In this document: in pieces, positions 36,896-45,948 of the stretch
Position numbering within the stretch: the first letter of the stretch is position 1
Layout: each line of letters opens with the position of its first letter
Assembly (NCBI RefSeq): GCF_002797715.1
Contig: NZ_PGFF01000001.1
Coordinates: forward strand, 1,263,304 to 1,327,303
Reading direction: 5' to 3'
Source of the DNA: Diaminobutyricimonas aerilata
GTDB taxonomy: Bacteria; Actinomycetota; Actinomycetes; Actinomycetales; Microbacteriaceae
DNA: 64,000 nt
The notes under the pieces: generated by a model
Databases searched by the model: none
What the model saw: the letters and a program-made list of their open reading frames with translations, nothing else
Told to the model about the DNA's origin: nothing
Translations under genes and position numbers: made by a program

Positions 36896-37453
36896 ATGAC
36901 CGTTCCCGAGACCATTCGCTTCCCGCGGATCGCGTGGTGGCCGAGCCTCCTCGGCCTGGCCTCCGCCGTGGGGATCGCCCGCTACGGCGATGTCCCTTCG
37001 GTAGTCCTCGTCTGCGCCGCCATCTACCTCGTCGCGGCGGTCACCGGCCGTCCGGCGACGGCCTGGATCGGTTTCGCCGCGTCGATTCCCGCCATCGGCC
37101 TCGGGCTCGCCCTGGGCGCGCCGGCCGTGTCGCTCGCGCTCATCGGAGCCGTCTGCGTCGTGCTCGTCGGCGTCGGCATCGCACGCGGGACCTGGAGTCG
37201 CGCCGATGGCCGCCGCCAGCTGATCGGCGTCGTGGTCTTCGCGGCGCTCGCCGTCGGCGCGTGGCTGGCACCGCATCCCGTGCTGTTCGCCGTGGTCGCG
37301 GCGGCGGCGCTCGTCGGCCACGGGCTCTGGGACATCTGGCATCACCGCCGCGGGTCGACCGTCACTCCACGGTACGCCGAGTTCTGCGCGGCCCTAGATG
37401 TCGCCCTCGCCGCTCTGGTGCTGGCGAGCCTGTGGGATGGCAGGCCGCTATGA
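36896..37453 (+). CDS. Small multi-helix membrane protein, function unknown
   Basis: 185 residues from the ATG at 36896 with GGGAGGCTG in front. Five or six hydrophobic segments fill most of the chain, with a basic loop (ARGTWSRADGRRQ) and a conserved-looking HGLWDIWHHRRG segment near residue 145 that carries three histidines. No known family was recognised. Its stop overlaps the next ATG, so it is the first cistron of a four-gene operon. Confidence 0.8.
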   Translation: MTVPETIRFPRIAWWPSLLGLASAVGIARYGDVPSVVLVCAAIYLVAAVTGRPATAWIGFAASIPAIGLGLALGAPAVSLALIGAVCVVLVGVGIARGTWSRADGRRQLIGVVVFAALAVGAWLAPHPVLFAVVAAAALVGHGLWDIWHHRRGSTVTPRYAEFCAALDVALAALVLASLWDGRPL

Positions 37454-37917
37454 CCCTCGGCAGCCCCCCGAAGCGCGATGCCGACTTCGCGCTCGAGGTC
37501 GAGGTCGAGCGCGCACCGGCTGAGGTCTTTGCGGCGATCCACGACGTGAGCGCGTGGTGGATCACCGCGGTCGGGGGCGCGAACGCTGAAGTGGGTGACG
37601 AGTTCTGGGTCGAGAAGTCGGGTGTGCACACCTGTCGGCTCCGGGTGGCTCAGCTCGTCGCGGATCGGCGTATCGTCTGGCGGGTGGTGCGCAGCACGAG
37701 GCCGTCTCTCGCCGACTCCGAGGAGTGGGTGGGCACCGACCTCACGTTCGAACTCTTCCCGGCCGCCGACGGCACGCGGCTGCGGTTCACGCACGTCGGG
37801 CTGTCGCCGCTGGATGAGGGCTACGACGTGAGCGCGCGCGAATGGGAGCGCCACCTCGGCGGACGTCTCGCGGACCTGCTCGCCCTGCGGGCAGGCACGT
37901 CCGAGGGGGAACGCTGA
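37450..37917 (+). CDS. SRPBCC (START-like/AHSA1-type) domain protein
   Basis: 155 residues. The helix-grip fold is suggested by FALEVEVERAPAEVFAAIHD at the N-terminus, VSAWWITAVGG, a central set of beta strands (FWVEKSGVHTCRLRVAQL) and a C-terminal helix (AREWERHLGGRLADLLAL). Such proteins bind hydrophobic ligands or act as sensors or stress proteins. The ATG overlaps the stop of the membrane protein gene (ATGA). Confidence 0.88.
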   Translation: MTLGSPPKRDADFALEVEVERAPAEVFAAIHDVSAWWITAVGGANAEVGDEFWVEKSGVHTCRLRVAQLVADRRIVWRVVRSTRPSLADSEEWVGTDLTFELFPAADGTRLRFTHVGLSPLDEGYDVSAREWERHLGGRLADLLALRAGTSEGER

Positions 37918-37940
37918 CCGCGCGGCGACGCGGGCCGACC

Positions 37941-40775
37941 ATGGTCGGCCGCGAGCGCGAACGGGATGTGCTGCGCGACGCGTGGGCGACGGCGCTCACC
38001 GGGGAGCCACGGCTCGTGGTCGTGACCGGTGAGGCCGGCATCGGCAAGTCGCGGCTGCTGCGGGAGTTCCGGCTGGAGCTGGAGGAGGCGGTGGTCGCCG
38101 TCGGGCAGTGCGTCGAATTCGGCGCGGTCGGTATCCCCTACGCCCCGCTCGCCGACGCGCTGCGCGACCTGGCGAGGCGCTTCGGCACGGACGCGGTCGC
38201 GGCTGCGGCCGGCGCGGGCGAGGCCGCGCTGCGGACCGTCCTGGAGGGAACCCCGTCGCAGCGGTCGTCGGTGGAGCGGATCGATGAGGCGTTCACGACG
38301 GCGCTCGAGGGTCTCAGCGCGACTGTGCCCGTGGCCGTTCTCATCGAGGACCTCCACTGGGCGGATCCGGCGACCCTCGACGTGCTGCGCTTCGCGTCGC
38401 GGGTCGCACGCTCCGGGCACCTCCTGGTGGTGATGTCGTACCGGGACGACGAGATCGAACGCGGCCATCCTCTGCGGCCGTTCCTCGCCGACCTCGAGCG
38501 GAATCCCCGAGCCGCCCGCGCGACCCTCGACCGCCTCACCCCGCGGGAGGTGCGCGCGCAGGCCCACGACCTCACCGGTGCGGTCCCGACGGCGGCCGAC
38601 GCCCGGCGACTCTCCGAGCGCAGCCAGGGCATCCCGTTCTTCGTCGAGGAGCTTCTCGCTCTCGACGCCGTCGGGGCCGCCGTGCCGGACGCGCTCGCCG
38701 ACCTGCTGCTCGTCCGCTACGACGCCCTGCCGCCGGAGGCGCGTGCAGCGTGCCGCGTCATCGCGGCCGGGGGCGAACGGATCGCGCTGCCATTGCTCGC
38801 CGCTGTCTCCGCGTCCGACGAGGAGCGGCTCGAGGCAGCCCTCTCGCCGGCGATCGACGCGGCGGTACTCGTCGCGGACGAGGCCGGCTACGACTTCCGC
38901 CATGCCCTGGTGCGGGAAGCTGTGGCCGCTCAGCAGCTTCCCGGCGAGCGGGTGCGAACGCACCGGCGGTTCGCCGAGGCGCTCGCAGCACTGCCGCCGG
39001 AGGCGGGCAAGCGGACTTCGCGGGCGGTCCGCATCGCGCATCACTGGTACGAGGCGCGCGAGCTCGAGCGTGCGTTCGCCGCCGCGCTCGAGGGCATGCG
39101 TCTCAGTGAGGACGCGTTCGCGTTCGCGGCAGCGGCGCAGCTCGGCGAGCGGGCGCTCGAGCTCTGGGACCGCGTGCCGCGGGCGAAGCAGATGGCGCAG
39201 CGCAGCCTCGCCCGGCTGATGGCGGAGACGGCGTCCGACTGGACGAGGTCGGGGGAGTTCCCACGCGCCATTGCGACGGCCGAGCGCGCGCTCGACGAGC
39301 TGGACGACGACGACCTCGTGCTGCGGGCCACGCTGATGCGCGACCGCGCAACCCTCCTGGACAGCACCCGTCGCGCCGAGGCGGTCTCCCAGCTGGAAGA
39401 GGCCCTCGACCTGCTCGAGTCCGGCACGGCATCCGCGCTGCGCGCCGAGATCCTCGTCGAACTGGCGGCGCTGTACATGGTCGCCGGGCGCGGACGGGAG
39501 TCGCTGGACGCCGCCGCGCGCGCCCGCGACGAAGCACCTCGCGAGGCGGGGCGCACGCGCTCATTTGCCGCCAACATGCGCGGCGCGGTCCTTCTGCACC
39601 AGGGCTTCGTCGACGATGCGCTCGCCGAGTACGACGTGGCTCTCGCTGAAGCGGGTGACGACGTGGACGCGCTGCTGCGTTACTACATCAACCTGTCGGA
39701 CGGGCTGCTGATGCTCGGCCGGCACGAGGCCTCGATCGAGCTCGCCGAGCAGGGGCTCGCAATCGCGGCGGCCGCGGGGGTCGAGCGCACTTCCGGGGCC
39801 ATCCTCGCGGTCAACACCGTCGATCCGCTCTTCGCGCTCGGGGAGTGGGACCGCGCCGACCTGCTCATCGACCGCTCGCTGGAATTGGACCCGCCCGGTT
39901 CGTTTCTCGCCTACCTGCGCCGGGCGAAGATCCGCTCGACGCTCTGGCGCGGCGACGTCGCCGGGGCGCATGCGCTGTGGCGGGACTGGTCGGCCTCCCT
40001 GGCCGCCGTCGCGCACTGGGAGGAGCAGGCCCGCGCCAGTCAGGCCCTCGACATCGCCGACCTGCTGCTTGCGGCGGGTGACGTCGACGAGGCGTGGGGG
40101 GTCGCGGCACAGCTGCTTGAGGAGCCGCGGCTCGGCTCGCCGCCGCAGGAGCTTCCCCTCGCGCCCACGATGGCCAGGCTGATCGCCCACCGGCGCCGCG
40201 AGCTCGGCGACGCCGCCGCGTTCGCCGAGGAGGAGCGCCGGCTGCACGAGGTGGTCGAGCGCGACGCGTGGGTCACCACCGGATTCTGGCGGCCGCTCGT
40301 CGCAGCCGAGCTCGGCGGGGACGACGGGGCCGGCTCGGACCCGCAGCTCTGGCAGAAGGCGGTCCGCGCGGCGGCTGCACCGGAGATCCCCGTGGTCGCG
40401 GAACTGCTCACCGGCCTTGGGCATGGCCGTTCCCTCGTGCTGGCCCGCGACCGGGTGGCGGCCGCCGCCACGCTCGAAGCGGTGCTGGAGCGCGCGTCGG
40501 AGCTCGGCGCCGGGTTGATCGTCACCTGGGCGGACGATCTGATCCAGACCGCGGGGCTGGGCGCACGCCGACGGGGGGACGGCCCCTCCCGGAGTCTCAC
40601 GGCGCGCGAGGAGCAGGTGCTGGAGTTCGTCGCCGAGGGGCTCACCAACGCCCAAATCGCGGAGCGGCTGTTCGTCAGCCCGCGCACCGTGACCGTGCAT
40701 GTGTCGGCCATCCTGCGCAAGCTCGGCGCCAGCACCCGCACCGAAGCCGTTCGCCTGGCCGGAGCGCGGCGGTGA
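37941..40775 (+). CDS. Large LuxR-type regulator with AAA ATPase domain (LAL family)
   Basis: 944 residues from the ATG at 37941. A CTG at 37914 would overlap the previous stop and cannot be excluded. Residues 1-260 are an AAA_16 ATPase with Walker A GEAGIGKS at 30-37 and Walker B VAVLIEDLHWAD. The middle 550 residues are helical repeats of TPR type. The last 60 are a LuxR helix-turn-helix (LTAREEQVLEFVAEGLTNAQ, then RTVTVHVSAILRKLGAS). LAL regulators are ATP-dependent activators of catabolic or secondary-metabolite genes. It probably controls its own operon or the divergent MFS gene. Confidence 0.92.
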   Translation: MVGRERERDVLRDAWATALTGEPRLVVVTGEAGIGKSRLLREFRLELEEAVVAVGQCVEFGAVGIPYAPLADALRDLARRFGTDAVAAAAGAGEAALRTVLEGTPSQRSSVERIDEAFTTALEGLSATVPVAVLIEDLHWADPATLDVLRFASRVARSGHLLVVMSYRDDEIERGHPLRPFLADLERNPRAARATLDRLTPREVRAQAHDLTGAVPTAADARRLSERSQGIPFFVEELLALDAVGAAVPDALADLLLVRYDALPPEARAACRVIAAGGERIALPLLAAVSASDEERLEAALSPAIDAAVLVADEAGYDFRHALVREAVAAQQLPGERVRTHRRFAEALAALPPEAGKRTSRAVRIAHHWYEARELERAFAAALEGMRLSEDAFAFAAAAQLGERALELWDRVPRAKQMAQRSLARLMAETASDWTRSGEFPRAIATAERALDELDDDDLVLRATLMRDRATLLDSTRRAEAVSQLEEALDLLESGTASALRAEILVELAALYMVAGRGRESLDAAARARDEAPREAGRTRSFAANMRGAVLLHQGFVDDALAEYDVALAEAGDDVDALLRYYINLSDGLLMLGRHEASIELAEQGLAIAAAAGVERTSGAILAVNTVDPLFALGEWDRADLLIDRSLELDPPGSFLAYLRRAKIRSTLWRGDVAGAHALWRDWSASLAAVAHWEEQARASQALDIADLLLAAGDVDEAWGVAAQLLEEPRLGSPPQELPLAPTMARLIAHRRRELGDAAAFAEEERRLHEVVERDAWVTTGFWRPLVAAELGGDDGAGSDPQLWQKAVRAAAAPEIPVVAELLTGLGHGRSLVLARDRVAAAATLEAVLERASELGAGLIVTWADDLIQTAGLGARRRGDGPSRSLTAREEQVLEFVAEGLTNAQIAERLFVSPRTVTVHVSAILRKLGASTRTEAVRLAGARR

Positions 40776-41278
40776 CCGGGGGCACCGCGCTGCGCGCCGC
40801 GCGCGGCTCGGACGTCGACGACATCGCCCGGATTTGGGAGGCCGGATGGCGCGACGCGCACGCGGACTGCGTGCCCGAGGCGCTGTCCGCGTTCCGGGAG
40901 GCGTCGATGTACCCGCCGCGGGTGCGGGCGCGCCTCGGCGGAACCTGGGTCGCGCTCCGGCACGGCGTCGTCGCGGGTTTCGTGGTCGTCCACGGCGACG
41001 AGCTCGAGCAGCTTTACGTTGCTGCGGCCGCGCGAGGGACAGGAATCGGAGTGGCCCTGTTGCGGCACGGTGCCGCGGTCATCGCCGCCGGCGGCTACGA
41101 GCGCGCGTGGCTGGCTGTCGCGACCGGGAACGTCGAGGCGCGGGGCTTCTACGAGTGTGCGGGGTGGGCCGATGCCGGTCCGATCTCCTATGCCGCGGAG
41201 GCGGGTGAGGCGTCGGTGGAGGTGCCGTGCCGACGGCTCGAGCTCGCGCTCGGCGACACCGTGCCGTACGTTCCCTGA
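40772..41278 (+). CDS. GNAT family N-acetyltransferase
   Basis: 168 residues from a GTG overlapping the LuxR-type stop (GTGA). An opening ALRAARGSDVDDIARIWEAG, the acetyl-CoA loop LYVAAAARGTGIGVALLRHG and the NVEARGFYECAGW end motif define the fold. The substrate is unknown. It is the last gene of the accessory operon and is followed by repeat copy C. Confidence 0.9.
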   Translation: MTGGTALRAARGSDVDDIARIWEAGWRDAHADCVPEALSAFREASMYPPRVRARLGGTWVALRHGVVAGFVVVHGDELEQLYVAAAARGTGIGVALLRHGAAVIAAGGYERAWLAVATGNVEARGFYECAGWADAGPISYAAEAGEASVEVPCRRLELALGDTVPYVP

Positions 41279-41316
41279 CGCGCGAAGCCTACGTCAGGTT
41301 GCTGTCGGCGGTACGG

Positions 41317-41354
41317 GGTCTCGACACCGCGGGCTCCGCCGCGCCTACCCGACC
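41317..41354. repeat. Dispersed palindromic repeat, copy C (inverted)
   Basis: The unit begins GGTCTCGACACCGCGGG and ends CGCCTACCCGACC; its reverse complement aligns with copy A at 28556-28594. It marks the right edge of the accessory block, opposite in orientation to copy B. Confidence 0.7.
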
Positions 41355-41405
41355 GGCGGCCCGCTTGCCACCGGATTTGGGGGTGATGGCTCAGCGTCCG
41401 CGTGA

Positions 41406-41411
41406 CAGACT
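41406..41411 (+). promoter_or_regulatory. -10-like element before the second moxR gene
   Basis: CAGACT ends 6 bases before the ATG at 41418, the spacing seen for the other probable leaderless genes here. No ribosome site is evident. Confidence 0.35.
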
Positions 41412-41417
41412 GCCGGA

Positions 41418-42458
41418 ATGAACAGTTCCGCGGCGGAGTCGGGTGCGCCCGGCCCTGCACCGGCCCCCATCCGCGCGGATTCCGCGCCCGCGGCCGACCT
41501 GATGAGCGCGCAGGAGTTCGCGCAGCACGCCGACGCCGTGCTGCGCGCCGTCGGCACCGTCATCGACGGCAAGCCCGAAGCCGTACAGATCGCCCTGACG
41601 GTGCTGCTCGGAGAGGGGCACCTGCTCATCGAGGACGTGCCCGGCGTCGGCAAGACGATGCTCGCGCGGGCGCTCGCCCGCAGCATCGACGCGACCGTGT
41701 CGCGCATCCAGTTCACCCCGGACCTGCTGCCCTCCGACATCACCGGCGTCTCGGTCTTCAACCAGGGCTCGCGCGACTTCGAGTTCAAGCCCGGCCCGAT
41801 CTTCGCCAACGTCGTCATCGGAGACGAGATCAACCGCGCGAGCCCCAAGACCCAGTCGGCGCTGCTCGAGAGCATGGCCGAGGGGCAGGTGAGCGTCGAC
41901 GGCGTCACGTACCGGCTCGAGACCCCGTTCACGGTCGTCGCGACGCAGAACCCCATCGAGATGGAGGGCACGTACGCCCTCCCCGAGGCCCAGCGCGATC
42001 GGTTCATGGCGCGCATCTCGATGGGATACCCCGACCCGGCGAGCGAAGTCGCGATGCTGCGGCAGCGCGAGACGACGAGCCCGCTCGAGTCGCTGCGCCC
42101 CGTCATCGACCGCGCCGTGCTCTCCCGCATGATCCACACCGTGCGGCACGTCTACGCGAGCCGCGCGATCGAGCACTACGCGGTCGCGATCGCCCACGCC
42201 ACCCGCCACGACCGCGAACTGCGCCTCGGTGCGAGCCCCCGCGCGACCCTGCACCTGGTGCGGGCGGCGAAGGCCCGCGCGGCGCTCGACGGTCGCGACT
42301 TCGTCGTTCCGGACGACATCGACGCGCTCGCCGTGCCCGTGCTCGCGCACCGGCTCGTGCCCAACGCCCGGGTCATCGGCGCCGCATCCGTCGCCGACAC
42401 GATCGACCGCATCCTGCGCGAGACGCCCGTTCCCCTCGGCTCGGTGGGGTCGGCCTGA
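41418..42458 (+). CDS. MoxR-family AAA+ ATPase (second copy)
   Basis: 346 residues with a 30-residue disordered N-terminus absent from the first copy. Walker A is VPGVGKT, Walker B is VVIGDEINRASPKTQ, and the sensor ATQNPIEMEGTYALPEAQ is intact. It heads the cassette moxR-DUF58-transglutaminase-cofC. This copy goes with the catalytically intact transglutaminase, so it probably matures a different complex from the one at 8860. Confidence 0.95.
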   Translation: MNSSAAESGAPGPAPAPIRADSAPAADLMSAQEFAQHADAVLRAVGTVIDGKPEAVQIALTVLLGEGHLLIEDVPGVGKTMLARALARSIDATVSRIQFTPDLLPSDITGVSVFNQGSRDFEFKPGPIFANVVIGDEINRASPKTQSALLESMAEGQVSVDGVTYRLETPFTVVATQNPIEMEGTYALPEAQRDRFMARISMGYPDPASEVAMLRQRETTSPLESLRPVIDRAVLSRMIHTVRHVYASRAIEHYAVAIAHATRHDRELRLGASPRATLHLVRAAKARAALDGRDFVVPDDIDALAVPVLAHRLVPNARVIGAASVADTIDRILRETPVPLGSVGSA

Positions 42459-42461
42459 TCC

Positions 42462-43709
42462 GTGGCACGTGAGCTCGAGGCCCGGCGACGCCGCCTGAGT
42501 GCCCGCGGCTGGGCGACGCTCGTGCTCGCCGCCGTGCTCTTCGTCGCGGCGTACTCCCTCGGCTACGAGGAGCTGCTGCTGCCCGCGGGCGTCGCACTCC
42601 TCCTCGTGGTGAGCGGCGTCGTGACCGCCCTCGTGCGTTCCCCGTGGCTCGAGGTGAAGCGCACCTTCACCCCGGCGAGCGTCGGGGCCGGCGACACCGT
42701 GCGCGTCACCGTGACCGTCTCCAACGTGGGCGCCTCTCCGACCGTCGCCGCCCAGTGGACGGACACCGCGCCGTGGGGCGGTTCACCGAGCGGTACGCTC
42801 CCCGGGCTCGCCTGGGGCGCCCGCCGCGACGCCCGGGTCGAGTACGAACTGCGGGCCCATCGCCGGGGGATCGTGTCGTTCGGCCCGCTGCTGCTCGATC
42901 TGCGCGACCCGTTCGGCATGGTCGACGTCGAGCACCACATCGGCGGTGTCGATCGTCTCGTCGTCACCCCGCAGGTGAGCCGGCTCCCCGCCGACGGCAG
43001 CGCGTTCGGCGAGGGCGAGGGCTCGGCGCAGTTCGTGCAGCGCCGCACGACCGGCAACGACGACGACCTCATGACCCGCGAGTACCGCACCGGCGACGCG
43101 CTGCGGCGCGTGCACTGGCGCGCCTCCGCCCGGCACGGCGAGCTCATGGTGCGGCAGGAGGAGCAGCGTTCCTTCCCCGACGCACGGCTGATCCTCGACA
43201 CCCGGCGCGCGAGCTATCCGGATGCGGTGGGCGGCGAGAGCGACGGGTTCGAGTGGGCGGTGCGGATGGCGGCGTCGATGGGGGTTCACCTCGGCGACGC
43301 CGGCTACCGCCTCACCGTGCTCGAGACCGCCCCGGCGCAGCTCGTGCAGCCGGGGGCGACGAGCGAGCGGGCCGAACGCGACGGCATCTACCTCGAGTCG
43401 CTCGCCGGGGTACGGCTCATCGACGCGGCACCGGATGCCGCCGCGGTGGAGCGGGAGACCCCCGCGACCGGCGGTCCCCTCTTCGCCGTGTTCGCCGATC
43501 CCGAGAGCGACGTGCTGCGGTGGGCGAGCGGACTGCGCCGCCCGGGCGACCGCGCCGTGGTGTTCCTGCTCCCCGGGGCACGACCGGCGACCGTCGACGC
43601 GCTCGGCCGGGCCGGCTGGACCCTCGTGAGCGTGCGCCCGGACGACGACCCGTCGGTGGGTTGGGCGGATGCGGTGCGCGCGATCGAACCGGCGGACCTC
43701 CGTGGCTGA
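42462..43709 (+). CDS. DUF58 membrane protein (second copy)
   Basis: 415 residues from a GTG three bases after the moxR stop. Two hydrophobic segments (WATLVLAAVLFVAAYSLGY, then LLLPAGVALLLVVSGVVTAL) are followed by a beta-sandwich region and the DUF58 signature YRTGDALRRVHWRASARHG. The gene overlaps the GTG of the transglutaminase gene by 8 bases. Confidence 0.93.
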   Translation: MARELEARRRRLSARGWATLVLAAVLFVAAYSLGYEELLLPAGVALLLVVSGVVTALVRSPWLEVKRTFTPASVGAGDTVRVTVTVSNVGASPTVAAQWTDTAPWGGSPSGTLPGLAWGARRDARVEYELRAHRRGIVSFGPLLLDLRDPFGMVDVEHHIGGVDRLVVTPQVSRLPADGSAFGEGEGSAQFVQRRTTGNDDDLMTREYRTGDALRRVHWRASARHGELMVRQEEQRSFPDARLILDTRRASYPDAVGGESDGFEWAVRMAASMGVHLGDAGYRLTVLETAPAQLVQPGATSERAERDGIYLESLAGVRLIDAAPDAAAVERETPATGGPLFAVFADPESDVLRWASGLRRPGDRAVVFLLPGARPATVDALGRAGWTLVSVRPDDDPSVGWADAVRAIEPADLRG

Positions 43710-45948
43710 TCGTCGTCACGCCGATCCGTCGCGTGCCCGGTGGGGACGCGCGGGACTGATCCTCGCCCTGCTCGCCGCCTCGGCCGCCTCGCTGCACGTG
43801 CTGCTCGAGGGTGCGAGCTGGTGGGTCGCGACCATCACCGTGATGTTCCTCGTGCTGCTGGCGGCCTCCGTCACCCGCACCTTCGCGCGGGGCCGAGCCT
43901 GGCCGACGGTCGCGGCCGCGCTCACCCTTCCGGCCACGCTCGCCCTGCTGTTCGCTCCCGGCACCGCCCTGCTCGGCATCGTTCCCCTCGGCGGCACGTG
44001 GACGGCGTGGGGCGACCTGCTCATCGCGGGCGAGATGTCGATCCTGCGTCAGGGGATCCCGGCGCAGCCGGTGCCCGGGATCGTCTTCATCCTCGCGCTC
44101 GCCGGCGGAGCGCTCGCCGTGCTCGCCGACCTGCTCGTGCAGACCCTGCGGGCGCCGGCGCTCGCCGCGATCCCCGCCCTCGTGCTCTTCGCCGTGCCGG
44201 TGGTCGTCGCCCCGAGCCGATCCGACGCCTTCTGGTTCCTCGTCGCCGCCGCCGTCTATCTCGTGCTCCTGCGGCCCCGGGGCGACGGCACCGGTCGGCG
44301 CACCGCGCTCGGCGCCGGCGCGGTCGTGCTCACCGGCGCGGTCGTCGTGCCGGTGCTGCTGCCCGACGTGACGAGCGCTCCCGACCCGGCGACCGGCAGC
44401 GGAGCGCAGATCGGGGTGAACCCCATCCTCGATCTCGGCGACGATCTGCGCCGCGGCACCGAGGTGCGCGCGTTCAGCTACGAGACCGACGCCGCGGAGG
44501 GCCTCTACTTCAAGCTGACGACCCTCGACGACTTCACCGGCGACCGCTGGGAGCCGATCGACGCGCGCGAGCGCCCCGAGAACACGCTCGACGACATCGG
44601 CGACCCGGCCGGGCTCACCCCCGCGGTCGCACGCGACCCGGTGTCGACGGCGGTCGACATCGGTCCGCTCATCGGGCGCTGGCTGCCCGCCCCCTACCCG
44701 CCGACGTCGATCGAGGGGCTGTCGGGTTCGTGGTTCTGGGAACCGGAGGCGCTCTCGGTGCGCACCGACACGGCGAACGTGCGCGGGCAGGACTACACCG
44801 TCGAGAGCCTGTCGGTGCGCCCGACGACCGAACAGCTCGAGCAGGCGCCCGACGCGGTGCAGCCGGGGATGCTCGACATGGTGGCCCTGCCGGAGGGGAT
44901 GCCCGAGGTGATCGCGGCCACCGCCCGCGAGGCCACCGGCGCGGCCACGAACGACTACCAGCGCGCGCTCGCCCTGCAGAGCTACTTCCGTGGCGGCGAG
45001 TTCGAGTACTCGGAGGACGCGCCCGTCGAGGAGGGCTACGACGGTACCGGTGCCGAGGTGATCGCGACTTTCCTCGACGAGCGGGCCGGATACTGCGTGC
45101 ACTTCGCCTCCGCGATGGCCGTCATGGCCCGCACCCTCGACATCCCGTCACGGGTCGCCGTCGGGTTCCAGCCCGGCCTGCCGGAGTTCGACGACGAGGG
45201 CGAACTCGAGGAATTCGTCGTGACCACCCACGACCTGCACGCCTGGCCGGAACTGTTCTTCGAGGGCGTGGGGTGGGTGCGTTTCGAGCCGACGCCGGGC
45301 CGGGGCGAGCTGCCCGAGTACGAGGCGGCGACCGCCGACGACCCGGCCACTCCCGACATCGACGAGTCGCAGCCGTCCGCGGCTCCGACCCCGAGCCCGT
45401 CGCTCTCGGCGCCGCAGCGGCCCGACGAGGCGCCCGTGACCGGAGTGGCCGACTCGGCCGTCGACCTGCGACCGCTCGGCATCGGTGCCGCGATCGCCGC
45501 CGGGGTGATCGCCCTGCTGCTCGTGCCGGCCATCCTGCGTCTCGTCGTGCGTCTGCGCCGTCGCCGCAGCGTGCGGGACGGTGCCCCGGATGCGGCGCTC
45601 GCCGCGTGGGCCGAGGTCACCGACACGGTGATCGACACGGGCGGTCAGGCCCCGTCGACGGAGACCCCGCGCGTCTTCGCGGCGCGCATCGGTGAGCGCT
45701 GGGTCGATCGGGGGTGGACGGATGACGAACCGTCCACGGGCGCGGCCGACCGCACGGCGGCCCGTGCCGCCCTCGACCGGCTCGTCGACGCGGTCGAGCG
45801 CGCGAGCTTCGCAGCCGGCGGCACCGCACGGGTGGACTTCGCCGACGTGGAGCGGGTGCGCCGGGGCCTGCGCAGCGCGCTCGATCGGCGAGGACGGCTC
45901 GCGGCGACCTTCGCCCCGCGGTCGTTGCTGAGACGATGGAACCCGTGA
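43702..45948 (+). CDS. TgpA-type membrane transglutaminase, catalytic residues intact
   Basis: 748 residues from the GTG at 43702, inside the DUF58 3' end. Six N-terminal membrane helices are followed by an outside transglutaminase core, a Pro/Ser/Ala hinge, a membrane helix near 595-618 and a cytoplasmic tail. The catalytic Cys465 (AGYCVHFASAMAVMAR) and His513 (THDLHAWPE) are present; the third position is Glu529 in RFEPTPG. Related proteins act as peptidases or transglutaminases at the cell surface. The substrate is unknown. The gene overlaps cofC by 13 bases. Confidence 0.95.
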   Translation: MADRRHADPSRARWGRAGLILALLAASAASLHVLLEGASWWVATITVMFLVLLAASVTRTFARGRAWPTVAAALTLPATLALLFAPGTALLGIVPLGGTWTAWGDLLIAGEMSILRQGIPAQPVPGIVFILALAGGALAVLADLLVQTLRAPALAAIPALVLFAVPVVVAPSRSDAFWFLVAAAVYLVLLRPRGDGTGRRTALGAGAVVLTGAVVVPVLLPDVTSAPDPATGSGAQIGVNPILDLGDDLRRGTEVRAFSYETDAAEGLYFKLTTLDDFTGDRWEPIDARERPENTLDDIGDPAGLTPAVARDPVSTAVDIGPLIGRWLPAPYPPTSIEGLSGSWFWEPEALSVRTDTANVRGQDYTVESLSVRPTTEQLEQAPDAVQPGMLDMVALPEGMPEVIAATAREATGAATNDYQRALALQSYFRGGEFEYSEDAPVEEGYDGTGAEVIATFLDERAGYCVHFASAMAVMARTLDIPSRVAVGFQPGLPEFDDEGELEEFVVTTHDLHAWPELFFEGVGWVRFEPTPGRGELPEYEAATADDPATPDIDESQPSAAPTPSPSLSAPQRPDEAPVTGVADSAVDLRPLGIGAAIAAGVIALLLVPAILRLVVRLRRRRSVRDGAPDAALAAWAEVTDTVIDTGGQAPSTETPRVFAARIGERWVDRGWTDDEPSTGAADRTAARAALDRLVDAVERASFAAGGTARVDFADVERVRRGLRSALDRRGRLAATFAPRSLLRRWNP

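Noticed and set aside
28556-41354. CRISPR-like array from the recurring GTCGAGTAGG units
   Set aside because: Copies are kilobases apart, differ in core and orientation, and no cas gene is present.
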